Shown one piece after another: positions 16,479-25,066 of a stretch of 64,000 nucleotides of DNA. The DNA lies in assembly GCF_014651855.1 (NCBI RefSeq), contig NZ_BMXR01000015.1, positions 53,755-117,754 of the forward strand, written 5' to 3'. Below the pieces are notes generated by a model. That model saw nothing but the letters and a program-made list of their open reading frames with translations. It did not search any database and had not been told where the DNA came from. The stretch is from Saccharospirillum salsuginis (GTDB lineage: Bacteria > Pseudomonadota > Gammaproteobacteria > Pseudomonadales > Natronospirillaceae). How positions within the stretch are numbered: the stretch's first letter is position 1; each line of letters begins with the position of its first letter. The position numbers and the translations under genes are program-made.

Positions 16479-17540
16479 TCAGGCGGCTTTTCTGGCCACA
16501 TACACCTTGTTGAACGGATGTTCGAAAGGCAATGTCGTCAGTTCTGCAAAGCCGGCCCGATCGGCCATTTCGCGAACGGTGTCTTCGGGCAGTCCGCATG
16601 TACCCAGCCCTTGTCCCTCCATGGCAAGAGAGGTGGTCATGCAGTAGCTTACGCTCAACGAGTAAAACACGGCACCGATGGGACCGAGGTTTTCCTCCAG
16701 TCGTTCGCCGACCCGGTACTCCACCAGCAGGTAGGCACCGCCATCGCGCAAGGCCCGGTGAATCAGTCGAAAAGCCTGTTGAGGGTCCTTGAAATCGTGG
16801 ACGGCATCGAACGTCAGGATGGCATCGAAAGTTTCCGGCAGGCCGTCGTGAACGTCGTGCTTTTCGAACCGGATGCGATCGTCGACACCGGCCTCCTGGG
16901 CCAGACGCCGTGCCCCCGCCAGATTGCTGTCGGAAAGGTCGTAACCCACTCCCGTAACATCGGGATAAGCCTGCGCGAGCTTAATCAGGGCGCGCCCTTT
17001 ACCGCAACCGATGTCGGCGACATGAGCGCCACCGTCCAGAGTCTTTTGAAGGTCCGCCTGGGGAATCCATTCCTGCAGCATGAAGTTCTCGGTCCAGGCG
17101 GCGGTGACCCGCTCCATACCGTCCCACCAGTCCTGCCCGTACGCATCCAGATTCAAGCCACCGCCCGTGCTGAACCGCTCTTTCAGCTCCGGCATGATGT
17201 TCCACAGCCCCTGCATCTGTTGATACATCCCTCCAAAAAACACCGGGCTTTTCGGGACCGACAGGACTGCGGCGTGTTCGGGTGGAATGACAAAGGTATC
17301 CGCATCGGAGTCGTATTCCAGATAACCCCCGCACGTCATGGCGGATAACCATTCCCGGACATAGCGTTCCTGCAAGTTCCGCTCGCTCGCCAATTCCCGG
17401 CTGGTCATCGGCCGCTGCGAGAGTGCCCTGAACAGTCCAAGCCGGTCACCAAGGTGGGCCATGAGCATCATGAATCCTCCCTTGATATCGCCCATGGCAT
17501 GATTGACGAATTGTTCCTGTTTTGCCTGATCAATGCTCAT
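16479..17540 (-). CDS. Class I SAM-dependent methyltransferase with winged-helix N-domain
   Basis: 353 residues. Residues about 20-90 look like the helix-turn-helix dimerisation domain of O-methyltransferases (LFRALSQRPMTSRELASERN, then YVREWLSAMTCGGYLEYD). Residues about 165-300 are the Rossmann SAM domain with VADIGCGKGRALIKLAQAYP (motif I), GYDLSD, and ILTFDAVHDFKDPQQAFRLI (post-motif). The substrate is not recognisable. The gene diverges from a GlxA-type AraC regulator 177 bp away, which probably controls it. Confidence 0.86.
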   Translation of the reverse strand: MSIDQAKQEQFVNHAMGDIKGGFMMLMAHLGDRLGLFRALSQRPMTSRELASERNLQERYVREWLSAMTCGGYLEYDSDADTFVIPPEHAAVLSVPKSPVFFGGMYQQMQGLWNIMPELKERFSTGGGLNLDAYGQDWWDGMERVTAAWTENFMLQEWIPQADLQKTLDGGAHVADIGCGKGRALIKLAQAYPDVTGVGYDLSDSNLAGARRLAQEAGVDDRIRFEKHDVHDGLPETFDAILTFDAVHDFKDPQQAFRLIHRALRDGGAYLLVEYRVGERLEENLGPIGAVFYSLSVSYCMTTSLAMEGQGLGTCGLPEDTVREMADRAGFAELTTLPFEHPFNKVYVARKAA

Positions 17541-17717
17541 AACATCATCTCCCCATCCGTTTATGGTTGTCTTTATTGTTCAGGGGATCGCTGCTAACTT
17601 GGAGAGCCGAATCGGTGCAAACCGGTTCATTTGTGACGGGGCGAGTGATGGCGATGGGTACAGGCCGGACTCGCAACAGGGTCGACTGACGCTCGATCCC
17701 ATCTGGTGGAGAAGGCT

Positions 17718-18767
17718 ATGCCGCAGAATGAGCCTGTCCAACGCATCAGTCTGGTGGCTGTGCCGGAGGCTTCTCCGGGCACCCTGGCCGGCCTGCGTGA
17801 AGTGTTCGGTGAGTTCGCGCCTCTCAGCCTGGTGGATCCTTCCCTGAATATTCGAAACCCCTTTTCGCTGGACATCGTGACGCCGGGGCGTGGCCCTCTG
17901 GATCTGGGCGGCGGTCTTTCGCTGGACGGGGCACACTGTGTGGACGAGGTGACCCATACCGACATCGTCATCGTTCCACCCCTTTCCCTGCCGGATAACG
18001 GCAATTGGCGAACCGGCCGGTATCCCCAGGTGATAGCCTGGATGCAACGCATGCACGACAATGGCGCCCAGCTTTGTTCGGCTTGTTCCGGAGCCCTGTT
18101 GCTGGCCGAGACCGGCTTGCTCGACGGTCGGACGGCCACCACACACTGGGCGCTCGCCGACACCTTTCGTCGCCTTTTCCCGGACATCCATCTTGCGCTG
18201 GACAAAACACTAATCATTGAAGGGGAGCGCCGTCAGTTGGTTCTGTCCGGCGCGGCTTTCGCCTGGCAGGATCTGGTGCTATGGCTGATCGCCCAGCATC
18301 TGGGAGCGGCGGCGGCTCAGGCCGTTGCCAAATTTCATGCCTTGAACGCGCACCTCGACGGAATGGCGCCGTACCGTGTCTTCATCCCCCGTTTCGATCA
18401 CGGCGATGCGGTCGTGGCCCGCGCCCAGCATTGGATCGCGGACAACCTGACCTGTCCGTCCCCGGTGGAGACAATGGTCGACCGGTCTAACCTGTCGGCG
18501 CGTCATTTCAAGCGTCGGTTTTTAAATGCGACGGGGTACTCGCCGATTCGATATGTCCAGATGCTGCGCATCGACGAAGCCAAACGACTGCTTGAACAGA
18601 CCCGACAGCCGGTGGAAGACATTGCCTGGGCGGTGGGCTATGAGGAACCGGCATTTTTCCGGCGACTGTTTCGGCGTTTGGAAGGCGTGTCACCGGGTAT
18701 ACATCGGCGCCGGTTCAGTTTAATGCCGTTTGAAAGCGGTACGAATGTGCCTATGGCTAATCGATGA
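17718..18767 (+). CDS. GlxA-type AraC family transcriptional regulator
   Basis: 349 residues from the ATG at 17718 (GGAGAAGGCT upstream; a GTG 12 nt earlier is possible). Residues about 10-190 are a DJ-1/PfpI-like class I glutamine amidotransferase fold used as a sensor, with CSACSGALLLAETGLLDGR holding the nucleophile-elbow cysteine. Residues about 225-335 are the AraC DNA-binding domain: LSARHFKRRFLNATGYSPIRYVQ and VEDIAWAVGYEEPAFFRRLFRR. It is transcribed away from the methyltransferase gene. Its 3' end overlaps the convergent oxygenase gene by 11 nt. Confidence 0.9.
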   Translation: MPQNEPVQRISLVAVPEASPGTLAGLREVFGEFAPLSLVDPSLNIRNPFSLDIVTPGRGPLDLGGGLSLDGAHCVDEVTHTDIVIVPPLSLPDNGNWRTGRYPQVIAWMQRMHDNGAQLCSACSGALLLAETGLLDGRTATTHWALADTFRRLFPDIHLALDKTLIIEGERRQLVLSGAAFAWQDLVLWLIAQHLGAAAAQAVAKFHALNAHLDGMAPYRVFIPRFDHGDAVVARAQHWIADNLTCPSPVETMVDRSNLSARHFKRRFLNATGYSPIRYVQMLRIDEAKRLLEQTRQPVEDIAWAVGYEEPAFFRRLFRRLEGVSPGIHRRRFSLMPFESGTNVPMANR

Positions 18768-19431
18768 AGTGCACCTGCGCATTGAACGCGATCACCACGC
18801 GATCCTTGTCGCCGAAGTATGGCAGGGCCGAGTGGGTCAGGTACGACGGAAACACGATCACCTTGCCGGTTTCCGGCGCGATGTCCCACACCCCCGACTG
18901 ATTCAGATACTCCGACCCCGCATCCAGATAGTGCCCGGCGTTCACGCGCGGGTCGTAGAAGCGGTTGACGCCGCTGCGCCGTTCAAAGTCTTCGTCACCC
19001 GCGTCCAGATAGTAGATGCCGCACCAGGAGCAGTTCGGGTGGCTGTGCGCGTCGTGGTAGCCGCCCTGGCGGGTGATGTGGTACCAGCTCTCGGTGATGA
19101 AGGCTTCGGCTTCCGCGTCCTCGGGCCAGTTGTGGGCATTGGCTTCGGAGGCGATGGTGAGGATCAGGTCACTCAGGGTCTGGTTGAGGAATTCGATGTC
19201 CGGATGGTCCGTATCCAGGAAATCCAGTTCGCTTTCGTGCAGGCCGTGCTTGGCGGTTTGGGCGACCTGGCTTGCGACCTCGATTACTGACCGGTTGTGG
19301 TGTTCGTAGATAGCCTGTTTCACCGGTTCGGCAATCAGGGCATGGCTGGGGTTGGAGCACAGATAGAGCTGTGTACTCCAGGTCGGGATGGGTTCGATCT
19401 GCGGGGTATCGGTGATGAAATCGTCGGTCAT
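18757..19431 (-). CDS. Putative 2-oxoglutarate/Fe(II) oxygenase (TIGR02466-type)
   Basis: 224 residues. The double-stranded beta-helix iron site is visible as ITRQGGYHDAHSHPNCSWCGIYYL (HxH/D region) and the distal PSYLTHSALPYFGDKDRVVIAFN (second histidine and the arginine that binds 2-oxoglutarate). This family is related to prolyl hydroxylases and has no assigned substrate. It is a single-gene unit convergent with the GlxA-type regulator. Confidence 0.82.
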   Translation of the reverse strand: MTDDFITDTPQIEPIPTWSTQLYLCSNPSHALIAEPVKQAIYEHHNRSVIEVASQVAQTAKHGLHESELDFLDTDHPDIEFLNQTLSDLILTIASEANAHNWPEDAEAEAFITESWYHITRQGGYHDAHSHPNCSWCGIYYLDAGDEDFERRSGVNRFYDPRVNAGHYLDAGSEYLNQSGVWDIAPETGKVIVFPSYLTHSALPYFGDKDRVVIAFNAQVHFID

Positions 19432-19468
19432 TTTGAGGCGGTCGCGTTCAATGGAGTGTTTTAGAGAG

Positions 19469-19503
19469 TCCCTCTCCCTAGCCCTCTCCCAGTGGGAGAG
19501 GGA
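19469..19503. repeat. CCCTCTCCC/GGGAGAGGG intergenic hairpin
   Basis: CCCTCTCCC-AGT-GGGAGAGGG (19482-19502), preceded by an extra TCCCTCTCCC. Same family as 15832-15868. It lies between the oxygenase gene (upstream side) and the 3' end of the hypothetical secreted protein gene. Confidence 0.7.
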
Positions 19504-19562
19504 ACTTGTTCGGTGGCTCGGATGGTAGCTTGCCGGAGGGCCGGTTGGAAGTTTGCCCGGGT

Positions 19563-20660
19563 TCAGAAGCGGCTGCGCAGTGTTTTAGGGTCGCTTTGGG
19601 CGCCGGGGAGCAGGTTCAGACCGATCAGAACGCCGGTTTCATCATCGTGCCGGACGATACCGATGCTCCAGCGTGTATTCCAGTGGAACAGGGCGCCGAT
19701 GCCCAGCGGGTCGGTGTCGGCGCGGTCGGAAAGGCTGGCGACAAGAGACGCGCCGATGGGCCAGGTCATCGTGGCGCCATCCCAGTTCCAGCGGTGATAG
19801 CCGAGCACTTCCAGAGTGACGGCAGGGGCGACGCGGCTGCCTTCGGGGTTATCGTCAAGGTATTCGAGGGCGATGTCCGGGTGCAGCACGATCCATTGGT
19901 GTGCGGGCGGGCCGCAGAAACCGCCTTCGGACGAGCAGTAGTCGTCCGCCTTGCGACGGTCGTAGAGCCAGGCGTTGATCGCCAGTTCCCAGGGCATTTG
20001 CGGGCGGGCCCGGGTGAAGTAGGCGTTCCACTGGTTGTCGAGGAGCGTCAGTTCGTCGGCGAGGTCGAGTTCGCTGGCGCGGATGTCCGTCAGCAACACG
20101 CGGGAGGTCGCCGAGCTGATCGCGAGCCAGGTCATGGCGTTGTTCAAAGCCGCTTCGCACATGACGGGGGATTCGGCGCAGGGTACTTCGATGAAGGTGG
20201 CCTTCACGGTGACATCGAGGGCCGGGGTGTTCAGACTGTCGTTCGGGCGCCAATGGGTCGGGTCGGTCAGGCGGGCACCGGGTTCGCCCAGGGTATCGGC
20301 GGTGTCTCGCAGTGTGGCGGCGAGGCGCTCGAAAGCCGTCTCGATGTTGGCGTTGGCCGCGTCCAGGCGGCGCTGGTCGGCGCGGCGGGCCAGTTGTTCG
20401 AGCCAGTCGCGCAGATAGCGTTGTTTGACCTTGGCGGGCTCCAGCCGCAGTTCATGAATGCGGTCTTCAAGCGTGGCGGCGAACGGCCAGTCGTCCTGGG
20501 TGCCCCCCAGACAGCCGGCGTCGACCATACGGCCGAGCAGCAATATCCGCAGTTCGTTATTCTGTTGCGACATCAGGTTGGCTTCGATGTCGCCGCATTC
20601 ATCGGCCAGGGTGAGCGGCGCCCAGACGAAGAGCAACAGCAGCAGGCCGCGTTTAATCAT
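19563..20660 (-). CDS. Hypothetical secreted protein
   Basis: 365 residues, not recognised. A signal peptide (KRGLLLLLFVWAPLTLADE) directs it to the periplasm. The mature part has several cysteines that could pair (CGDIEANL, DAGCLG, VPCAESPVMCEAA, CSSEGGFCGPP). It has a helical, Arg/Leu-rich middle and a C-terminal portion with GASLVASLSDRADTDPLGIGALFHWNTRWSIGI, which looks like a beta-strand segment of an outer-membrane or surface fold. Its start overlaps the upstream hydrolase gene by 8 nt, so both belong to one operon and probably one process. Confidence 0.75.
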   Translation of the reverse strand: MIKRGLLLLLFVWAPLTLADECGDIEANLMSQQNNELRILLLGRMVDAGCLGGTQDDWPFAATLEDRIHELRLEPAKVKQRYLRDWLEQLARRADQRRLDAANANIETAFERLAATLRDTADTLGEPGARLTDPTHWRPNDSLNTPALDVTVKATFIEVPCAESPVMCEAALNNAMTWLAISSATSRVLLTDIRASELDLADELTLLDNQWNAYFTRARPQMPWELAINAWLYDRRKADDYCSSEGGFCGPPAHQWIVLHPDIALEYLDDNPEGSRVAPAVTLEVLGYHRWNWDGATMTWPIGASLVASLSDRADTDPLGIGALFHWNTRWSIGIVRHDDETGVLIGLNLLPGAQSDPKTLRSRF

Positions 20661-21678
20661 GACCGACCACCTCGTAGTAATGGATCAGCAGGCGCACCAG
20701 GTCGGCATGGTTGCCGGACCGTTTGACGAAGGACTTTTCCAGACGTCGGCGCAGTTGATCGAAGTCGGTCTGCCGGTTGGTGCGCAGGTATTCCACGGTG
20801 AGCGTCGAGGCTTCCTCCGGGGAAATCAGTTCCGGCATGGTCAGGCGGCGGAACAGCGGCACGAAGCAGGCCGGGTCGCGCAGGTAGTGTTCGAAGCCGT
20901 GCACATTGGGTTCGGAAATGGCATTGAGCGCGATTTCCCGAAAGCGTCCGGCCATCCGGGTTTCGGGGTCGGGCCATTCGTCGTGCGGCTGGAAGGGCCA
21001 GAAGGCGGGAATCGGATCCCATTTGTGGTGGATGTCCAGGAAGTATTGCAGCACGCCCGACTGGCCGGGCATGACCGGACGCACCTGGGAGTCGTAGGCT
21101 TTGACGTCCGTCTGCAGGGTCCGGCTGACGTTGGCCAGCATCATCAGGCAGTAGGCCGGTCGGATGGATCGGCGCGGTGCGCCGTTGGCTGTGGCCAGGG
21201 CATGCAGGGTATCGTGCGTTACAGCCGTACCCAATGAATGCGCGATGAGGGACCATTTGCCGTCCGTCGGCAAGGAGGCCAACGCTTCGGTAATCTGTTT
21301 CCCGACACGGGCTTTCACGGCTTCGCGCACGGTGGCGAAAAACCGGTACATCACCACATCGAGTACATGAGTGGAGATGAAATGGTCCGAGCCGAAGGTC
21401 GCCAGCATGTCCTGAATACGGGTCAGGGCGGATTTTTGCAGACCCGCCTGGGTCAGTTGAGCTTCCAGGTTGGTCGCCCCCAGCTTCCATTGCTCGCGCA
21501 GCTCTTCGAAGATGTCGTCGTAGTGAATTTCCACAACCCGAAAACCGGATTCCCACGGCCACAACTGGCTGCGTTCCAGCGACTGGTATCGCTGACGCAA
21601 GACATGGCGGACCGATTCGGACCAACCCGGCGGGTGCTTGCCCATGCCGTGGACGACGAACAGCAGATGATGCGACAC
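20653..21678 (-). CDS. Alpha/beta-hydrolase fold protein
   Basis: 341 residues, no signal peptide. HLLFVVHGMGKHPPGW near the N-terminus is an oxyanion-type HG segment. WSLIAHSLGTAVTHDTL (about residue 150) gives the nucleophile elbow AHSLG, and a likely partner histidine is in the C-terminal half. It is most like serine lipases/esterases that act on unknown lipid or polyketide esters. It is first in a two-gene operon with the secreted protein gene at 19563-20660 (8-nt overlap). Confidence 0.75.
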   Translation of the reverse strand: MSHHLLFVVHGMGKHPPGWSESVRHVLRQRYQSLERSQLWPWESGFRVVEIHYDDIFEELREQWKLGATNLEAQLTQAGLQKSALTRIQDMLATFGSDHFISTHVLDVVMYRFFATVREAVKARVGKQITEALASLPTDGKWSLIAHSLGTAVTHDTLHALATANGAPRRSIRPAYCLMMLANVSRTLQTDVKAYDSQVRPVMPGQSGVLQYFLDIHHKWDPIPAFWPFQPHDEWPDPETRMAGRFREIALNAISEPNVHGFEHYLRDPACFVPLFRRLTMPELISPEEASTLTVEYLRTNRQTDFDQLRRRLEKSFVKRSGNHADLVRLLIHYYEVVGHD

Positions 21679-21827
21679 CCTGAGCCTCCTGCATTGTTCT
21701 TGTTGGGATACAGGCTTCCGGCCACAACAGCTCTGGCGGTGAACAGGGTTCAGGTTAGCAAGGTGGTGGAGATTGGTTGTTAAGAAATGTAATACAGGGC
21801 CTGGCGAGTCGGGGATACTTGGATCCG

Positions 21828-22121
21828 TTAGCCGCGAAGTGCTGTTTGGGGATGTTGTCGCCCGAGTATTCTTGCGATCAGGACATCGTCTCCGATCACT
21901 CGAAAATAAATCGCATGGCTGCCATAGATACTCCTGCGGTAGCCGGAGCGAATGAAATCCACACTTTGAAAACGGTATGGATGGGCTGCGATATCCTCAA
22001 GTCGGTCGATCAAGCCATCGAAATACTGATCGGCCTGCATCAATCCGAAAGTGAGAATACCGGTTTCATACAACCGTTCGAGGTCTTCTTCAGCAAGTTT
22101 GTTGAGTTTATAACTGGCCAT
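21828..22121 (-). CDS. parE: ParE/RelE family toxin
   Basis: 97 residues. The ParE fold is recognised from YKLNKLAEEDLERLYETG, ADQYFDGLIDRLEDIAAHPYR and the C-terminal strand YRRSIYGSHAIYFRV followed by ILGRQH. ParE toxins poison DNA gyrase. The gene overlaps the antitoxin gene by 14 nt in the usual antitoxin-first order. Full length, with no sign of decay. Confidence 0.9.
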   Translation of the reverse strand: MASYKLNKLAEEDLERLYETGILTFGLMQADQYFDGLIDRLEDIAAHPYRFQSVDFIRSGYRRSIYGSHAIYFRVIGDDVLIARILGRQHPQTALRG

Positions 22122-22365
22122 CCCGCTTTAAACGTTCCTTAACCGTCTGCCGGATGTCTTCGGCTGTCCGGTGACTGGTTTCCCTGCTTTCGGCTTCGAT
22201 CAGGGCCGCCCTGATCGCCTCGATGTCGTTGTTACGCTCTTGGTCGCGGCGCACCAGGTCACGGATGTATTCACTGTCGTTTGTAAACTGGCCAGCCACG
22301 ATTTTGGATTTAATCCACTCGTCCTGTTGTTGAGTCAAAGTGATGGTCTTGCGGATGGTCGCCAT
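22108..22365 (-). CDS. parD: ParD-like antitoxin
   Basis: 85 residues from the ATG at 22363-22365; an in-frame ATG 12 nt further upstream is possible. ATIRKTITLTQQQDEWIKSK is the ribbon-helix-helix DNA-binding part, and FTNDSEYIRDLVRRDQER begins the C-terminal toxin-neutralising helix. It should neutralise the ParE toxin encoded next and repress the shared promoter, which probably lies in the AT-rich 22378-22420 segment (TATGATAAA on the minus strand). Confidence 0.9.
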   Translation of the reverse strand: MATIRKTITLTQQQDEWIKSKIVAGQFTNDSEYIRDLVRRDQERNNDIEAIRAALIEAESRETSHRTAEDIRQTVKERLKRDGQL

Positions 22366-22449
22366 GATGCACCCCACTCATGCACGCTTTATCATACTAT
22401 TGGTGTATTTTAGTGGGGAATTAGAGAAAGGCAAGGTTGGGCAAGAAGA

Positions 22450-22473
22450 GCCCCTCTCCAGGAGAAGAGGGGC
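22450..22473 (-). terminator. Hairpin downstream of the E2 gene
   Basis: GCCCCTCT and AGAGGGGC arms (8 bp) with an 8-nt loop, 13 nt past the stop of the E2 gene. On the minus strand it is followed by TCTTCTTGCC, a weak T-rich tail. It may terminate the branched-chain dehydrogenase operon. Confidence 0.5.
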
Positions 22474-22485
22474 GGGTACTTCCGG

Positions 22486-24078
22486 TTAAACCATCCAGAG
22501 CAGCATTTCGTCCGGCTGTTCCAGCAAGGCCTTCCAGTCGTTGTTGAAACGGGCGATGGTGCCGCCGTCCAACACGCGGTGGTCGCCGGACCAACTGACC
22601 TGAATGATGTCGCGGATTTCCAGTTCGTCGTTGGCGTTCGGGCGCGGCAGCCGTTGCAGGCGACCGATGCCGACGATGGCGACTTCCGGGCTGTTGATGA
22701 TCGGCGTGGTGACGGTGCCGCCAATCGCGCCGATGTTGGAGATGGTGATGGTGCCGCCTTTCATGTCGTCCGGGCTCAGACGACCGGCGCGGCCGGAGTC
22801 GGTCAGGCGTTTCACTTCACCGGCGACATCTTTCAGGCTGAGCTGGTTCACGCCCTTGATGTTCGGCACCAGCAGGCCCATCGGCGAATCCACGGCCATG
22901 CCGATGTTGTGGTCGGCATGTTGGTGGATTTCGTCCGCGCCGTCGCTCATGTGGCTGTTGACGATCGGGTGGCGTTTCAGCGCGACCGACAGGCTCTTGA
23001 TGAGCAGGCTCATCATGGTCAGCTTGAGGCCTTCGCTCTCCAGTCGTTTATTCAGGGTGCGCCGCATCCGGTTGAGGGCCGTGATGTCGATTTCCTCGGC
23101 GTAGGTAAAGTGCGGAATGGTCTGCACCGAGTGGGTCATCTGGCGCCCCATGGCGGCACGGACGCCCTTGATCGGAATCACCTCGACCTCGCCCCGGGCG
23201 GTGGCCGCTTTGGGTTGCACCGGTTCCGGTTTGGTGCCCGGTCTGGCCTCGGTCGGTGCCGCTTCCAGTTCGCCCAGGAAGCGCAGCATGTCTTCCTTCA
23301 GAACGCGACCGTTCTTGCCGGAGGCGGGCACCTGGCTCAGTTCGACCTCGTGTTCCCGCGCCAGGCGACGCACGGCGGGCGTGGCCAGCACCTTGCGACG
23401 GTTGCTGTCGGTGCTGGCGACCTGTTGCCGGGTCTGTTCGACCGGTTCCGGTTCGCGCGGTGGTGCCACGGCCGGCGCCGGGTGGCCACTGCCGTTACCA
23501 TCGGCCAGGGCCATGCGAAACAGTGGCGCGTGCACCTTGGCGATCTCGCTCTGCTCGACATAGCGTTTGACGACGCGGCCGGCGTGTTTGGCGGGGATCT
23601 GCACCAGCGCTTTGTCGGTCTGGACGTCGGCGACCGGCTGGTCTTCCACAATAGTGTCGCCCTCTTCCACCAGCCATTCCACCAGTTCGCATTCGACGAT
23701 GCCTTCACCGATGTCCGGCAGGATAAAATCCTCCTCGTATTCGCCGGAACCGGAATCGGTCGATTCAGCGGCCGGCTTTGGTGCCGGTTTTTGTTCCGGT
23801 TCCGGATCGGACGTCTCCAGATTAGACACCGCGTCGCTGTCTTCCGCGTCCAACGCGAACAACGGTGAATGCACCTTGGCGATGTCGCCCTGTTCGACAT
23901 AGCGTTTGACGATGCGACCGGCCTGTTTGGCGGGAATCTGCACCAGCGCCTTGTCGGTTTGGACGTCGGCCACCGGCTGATCTTCTTCCACCCAGTCGCC
24001 CTCTTCGACCAGCCATTCAACGAGTTCGCATTCGACAATGCCCTCGCCGATGTCCGGCAGGATAAAATCTTCGCTCAT
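22486..24078 (-). CDS. bkdB: Branched-chain 2-oxoacid dehydrogenase E2 (dihydrolipoyl acyltransferase), two lipoyl domains
   Basis: 530 residues from the ATG at 24076-24078 (GAGGAGCC upstream). Two tandem lipoyl domains at about 1-80 and 113-190 carry the lipoylated lysines K43 and K156, both in VQTDKALVQIP. The TDKA form is typical of branched-chain rather than pyruvate complexes. A peripheral-subunit-binding domain (VLATPAVRRLAREHEVELSQV, about 235-270) and the catalytic core (about 300-530, with active site SGDHRVLDGGTIARFNND) follow. The two lipoyl domains are almost identical over their first 26 residues, implying recent duplication. It is the last gene of the E1 alpha-E1 beta-E2 operon; E3 is at 57423. 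Confidence 0.94.
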   Translation of the reverse strand: MSEDFILPDIGEGIVECELVEWLVEEGDWVEEDQPVADVQTDKALVQIPAKQAGRIVKRYVEQGDIAKVHSPLFALDAEDSDAVSNLETSDPEPEQKPAPKPAAESTDSGSGEYEEDFILPDIGEGIVECELVEWLVEEGDTIVEDQPVADVQTDKALVQIPAKHAGRVVKRYVEQSEIAKVHAPLFRMALADGNGSGHPAPAVAPPREPEPVEQTRQQVASTDSNRRKVLATPAVRRLAREHEVELSQVPASGKNGRVLKEDMLRFLGELEAAPTEARPGTKPEPVQPKAATARGEVEVIPIKGVRAAMGRQMTHSVQTIPHFTYAEEIDITALNRMRRTLNKRLESEGLKLTMMSLLIKSLSVALKRHPIVNSHMSDGADEIHQHADHNIGMAVDSPMGLLVPNIKGVNQLSLKDVAGEVKRLTDSGRAGRLSPDDMKGGTITISNIGAIGGTVTTPIINSPEVAIVGIGRLQRLPRPNANDELEIRDIIQVSWSGDHRVLDGGTIARFNNDWKALLEQPDEMLLWMV

Positions 24079-24088
24079 GACCGGCTCC

Positions 24089-25066
24089 TCAGTAATGCAA
24101 TGTCGCTTTGATGGCTTCAAACACCTTGGTGGCGTCCGGATGGTATTCGACTTCGTGCGAGAGCGGGTACGGCACGTCCATGCCGCACACGCGGGTCACC
24201 GGCGCTTCCAGATAGAGGAAAGCCTGCTCCTGCACGGTGGCGCTGATTTCCGCACCGAAACCGTTGGTGACCGGGGCCTCGTGGCTGACCAGCAAGCGGC
24301 CGGTTTTCTTCACGGACTCGACCACGGTGTCGACGTCCCACGGCAGGATGGAGCGCAGGTCGATGATCTCGCAATCGACGCCGTCCTTTTCCGCCATCTG
24401 TGCGGCTTCGTTGAGCACTTCCATCTGGGCGCCCCAGGCCAGCAGGGTAATGTCTTGCCCTTCGCGGACGATCTCGGCGCTGCCCAGCGGCAGTTCGTAA
24501 TCCTCGTCCGGGACCTCGCCGACCGAGGCGCGGTACAAGCGTTTGGGTTCGAAGAACAGCACCGGGTTGTCGTCGCGAATGGAGGCCAGCAACAACCCCT
24601 TGGCCTGATGCGGATTGCGCGGCACGACGATTTTCAAACCGGGCGTGTGCGCGAAATAGGCTTCCGGGCTCTGGCTGTGATAATGCCCGCCGCGAATGCC
24701 GCCGCCGTAGGGCGTACGTATGGTCAGACCGCCGACATTGAATTCGTTGCCGCTGCGGTAACGGAACTTGGCGGTCTCGTTCACGATCTGGTCGAAAGCC
24801 GGGAAGATGTAATCGCCGAACTGGATTTCCGCGACCGGTTTGTGGCCTTGCGAGGCCAGACCGTTGGCGAAACCGATGATGCCCTGTTCGGTCAGCGGCG
24901 TGTTGAAACACCGGTCGCGTCCATAACGTTCCTGCAGGTGACTGGTGGCGCGGAACACGCCACCGAAGTGACCGACGTCTTCACCGAAACTGACCACTTT
25001 TTTGTCCGCCGCCATGGCGGTGTCGAGGGCGTTGTTGATCGCCTGCAACAGATTCATCTGACTCAT
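24089..25066 (-). CDS. bkdA2: Branched-chain 2-oxoacid dehydrogenase E1 subunit beta
   Basis: 325 residues starting MSQMNLLQAINNALDTAMAA. It is a transketolase-type pyrimidine-binding subunit: KKVVSFGEDVGHFGGVFRAT contains the glutamate that activates thiamine diphosphate, and HSQSPEAYFAHTPGLKIVVPRNP and SHEAPVTNGFGAEI are family motifs. With E1 alpha it decarboxylates the 2-oxo acids of leucine, isoleucine and valine. Its ATG overlaps the E1 alpha stop by one base (TGATG), so the subunits are translationally coupled. The open frame upstream of this ATG is a shadow of E1 alpha. Confidence 0.93.
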   Translation of the reverse strand: MSQMNLLQAINNALDTAMAADKKVVSFGEDVGHFGGVFRATSHLQERYGRDRCFNTPLTEQGIIGFANGLASQGHKPVAEIQFGDYIFPAFDQIVNETAKFRYRSGNEFNVGGLTIRTPYGGGIRGGHYHSQSPEAYFAHTPGLKIVVPRNPHQAKGLLLASIRDDNPVLFFEPKRLYRASVGEVPDEDYELPLGSAEIVREGQDITLLAWGAQMEVLNEAAQMAEKDGVDCEIIDLRSILPWDVDTVVESVKKTGRLLVSHEAPVTNGFGAEISATVQEQAFLYLEAPVTRVCGMDVPYPLSHEVEYHPDATKVFEAIKATLHY

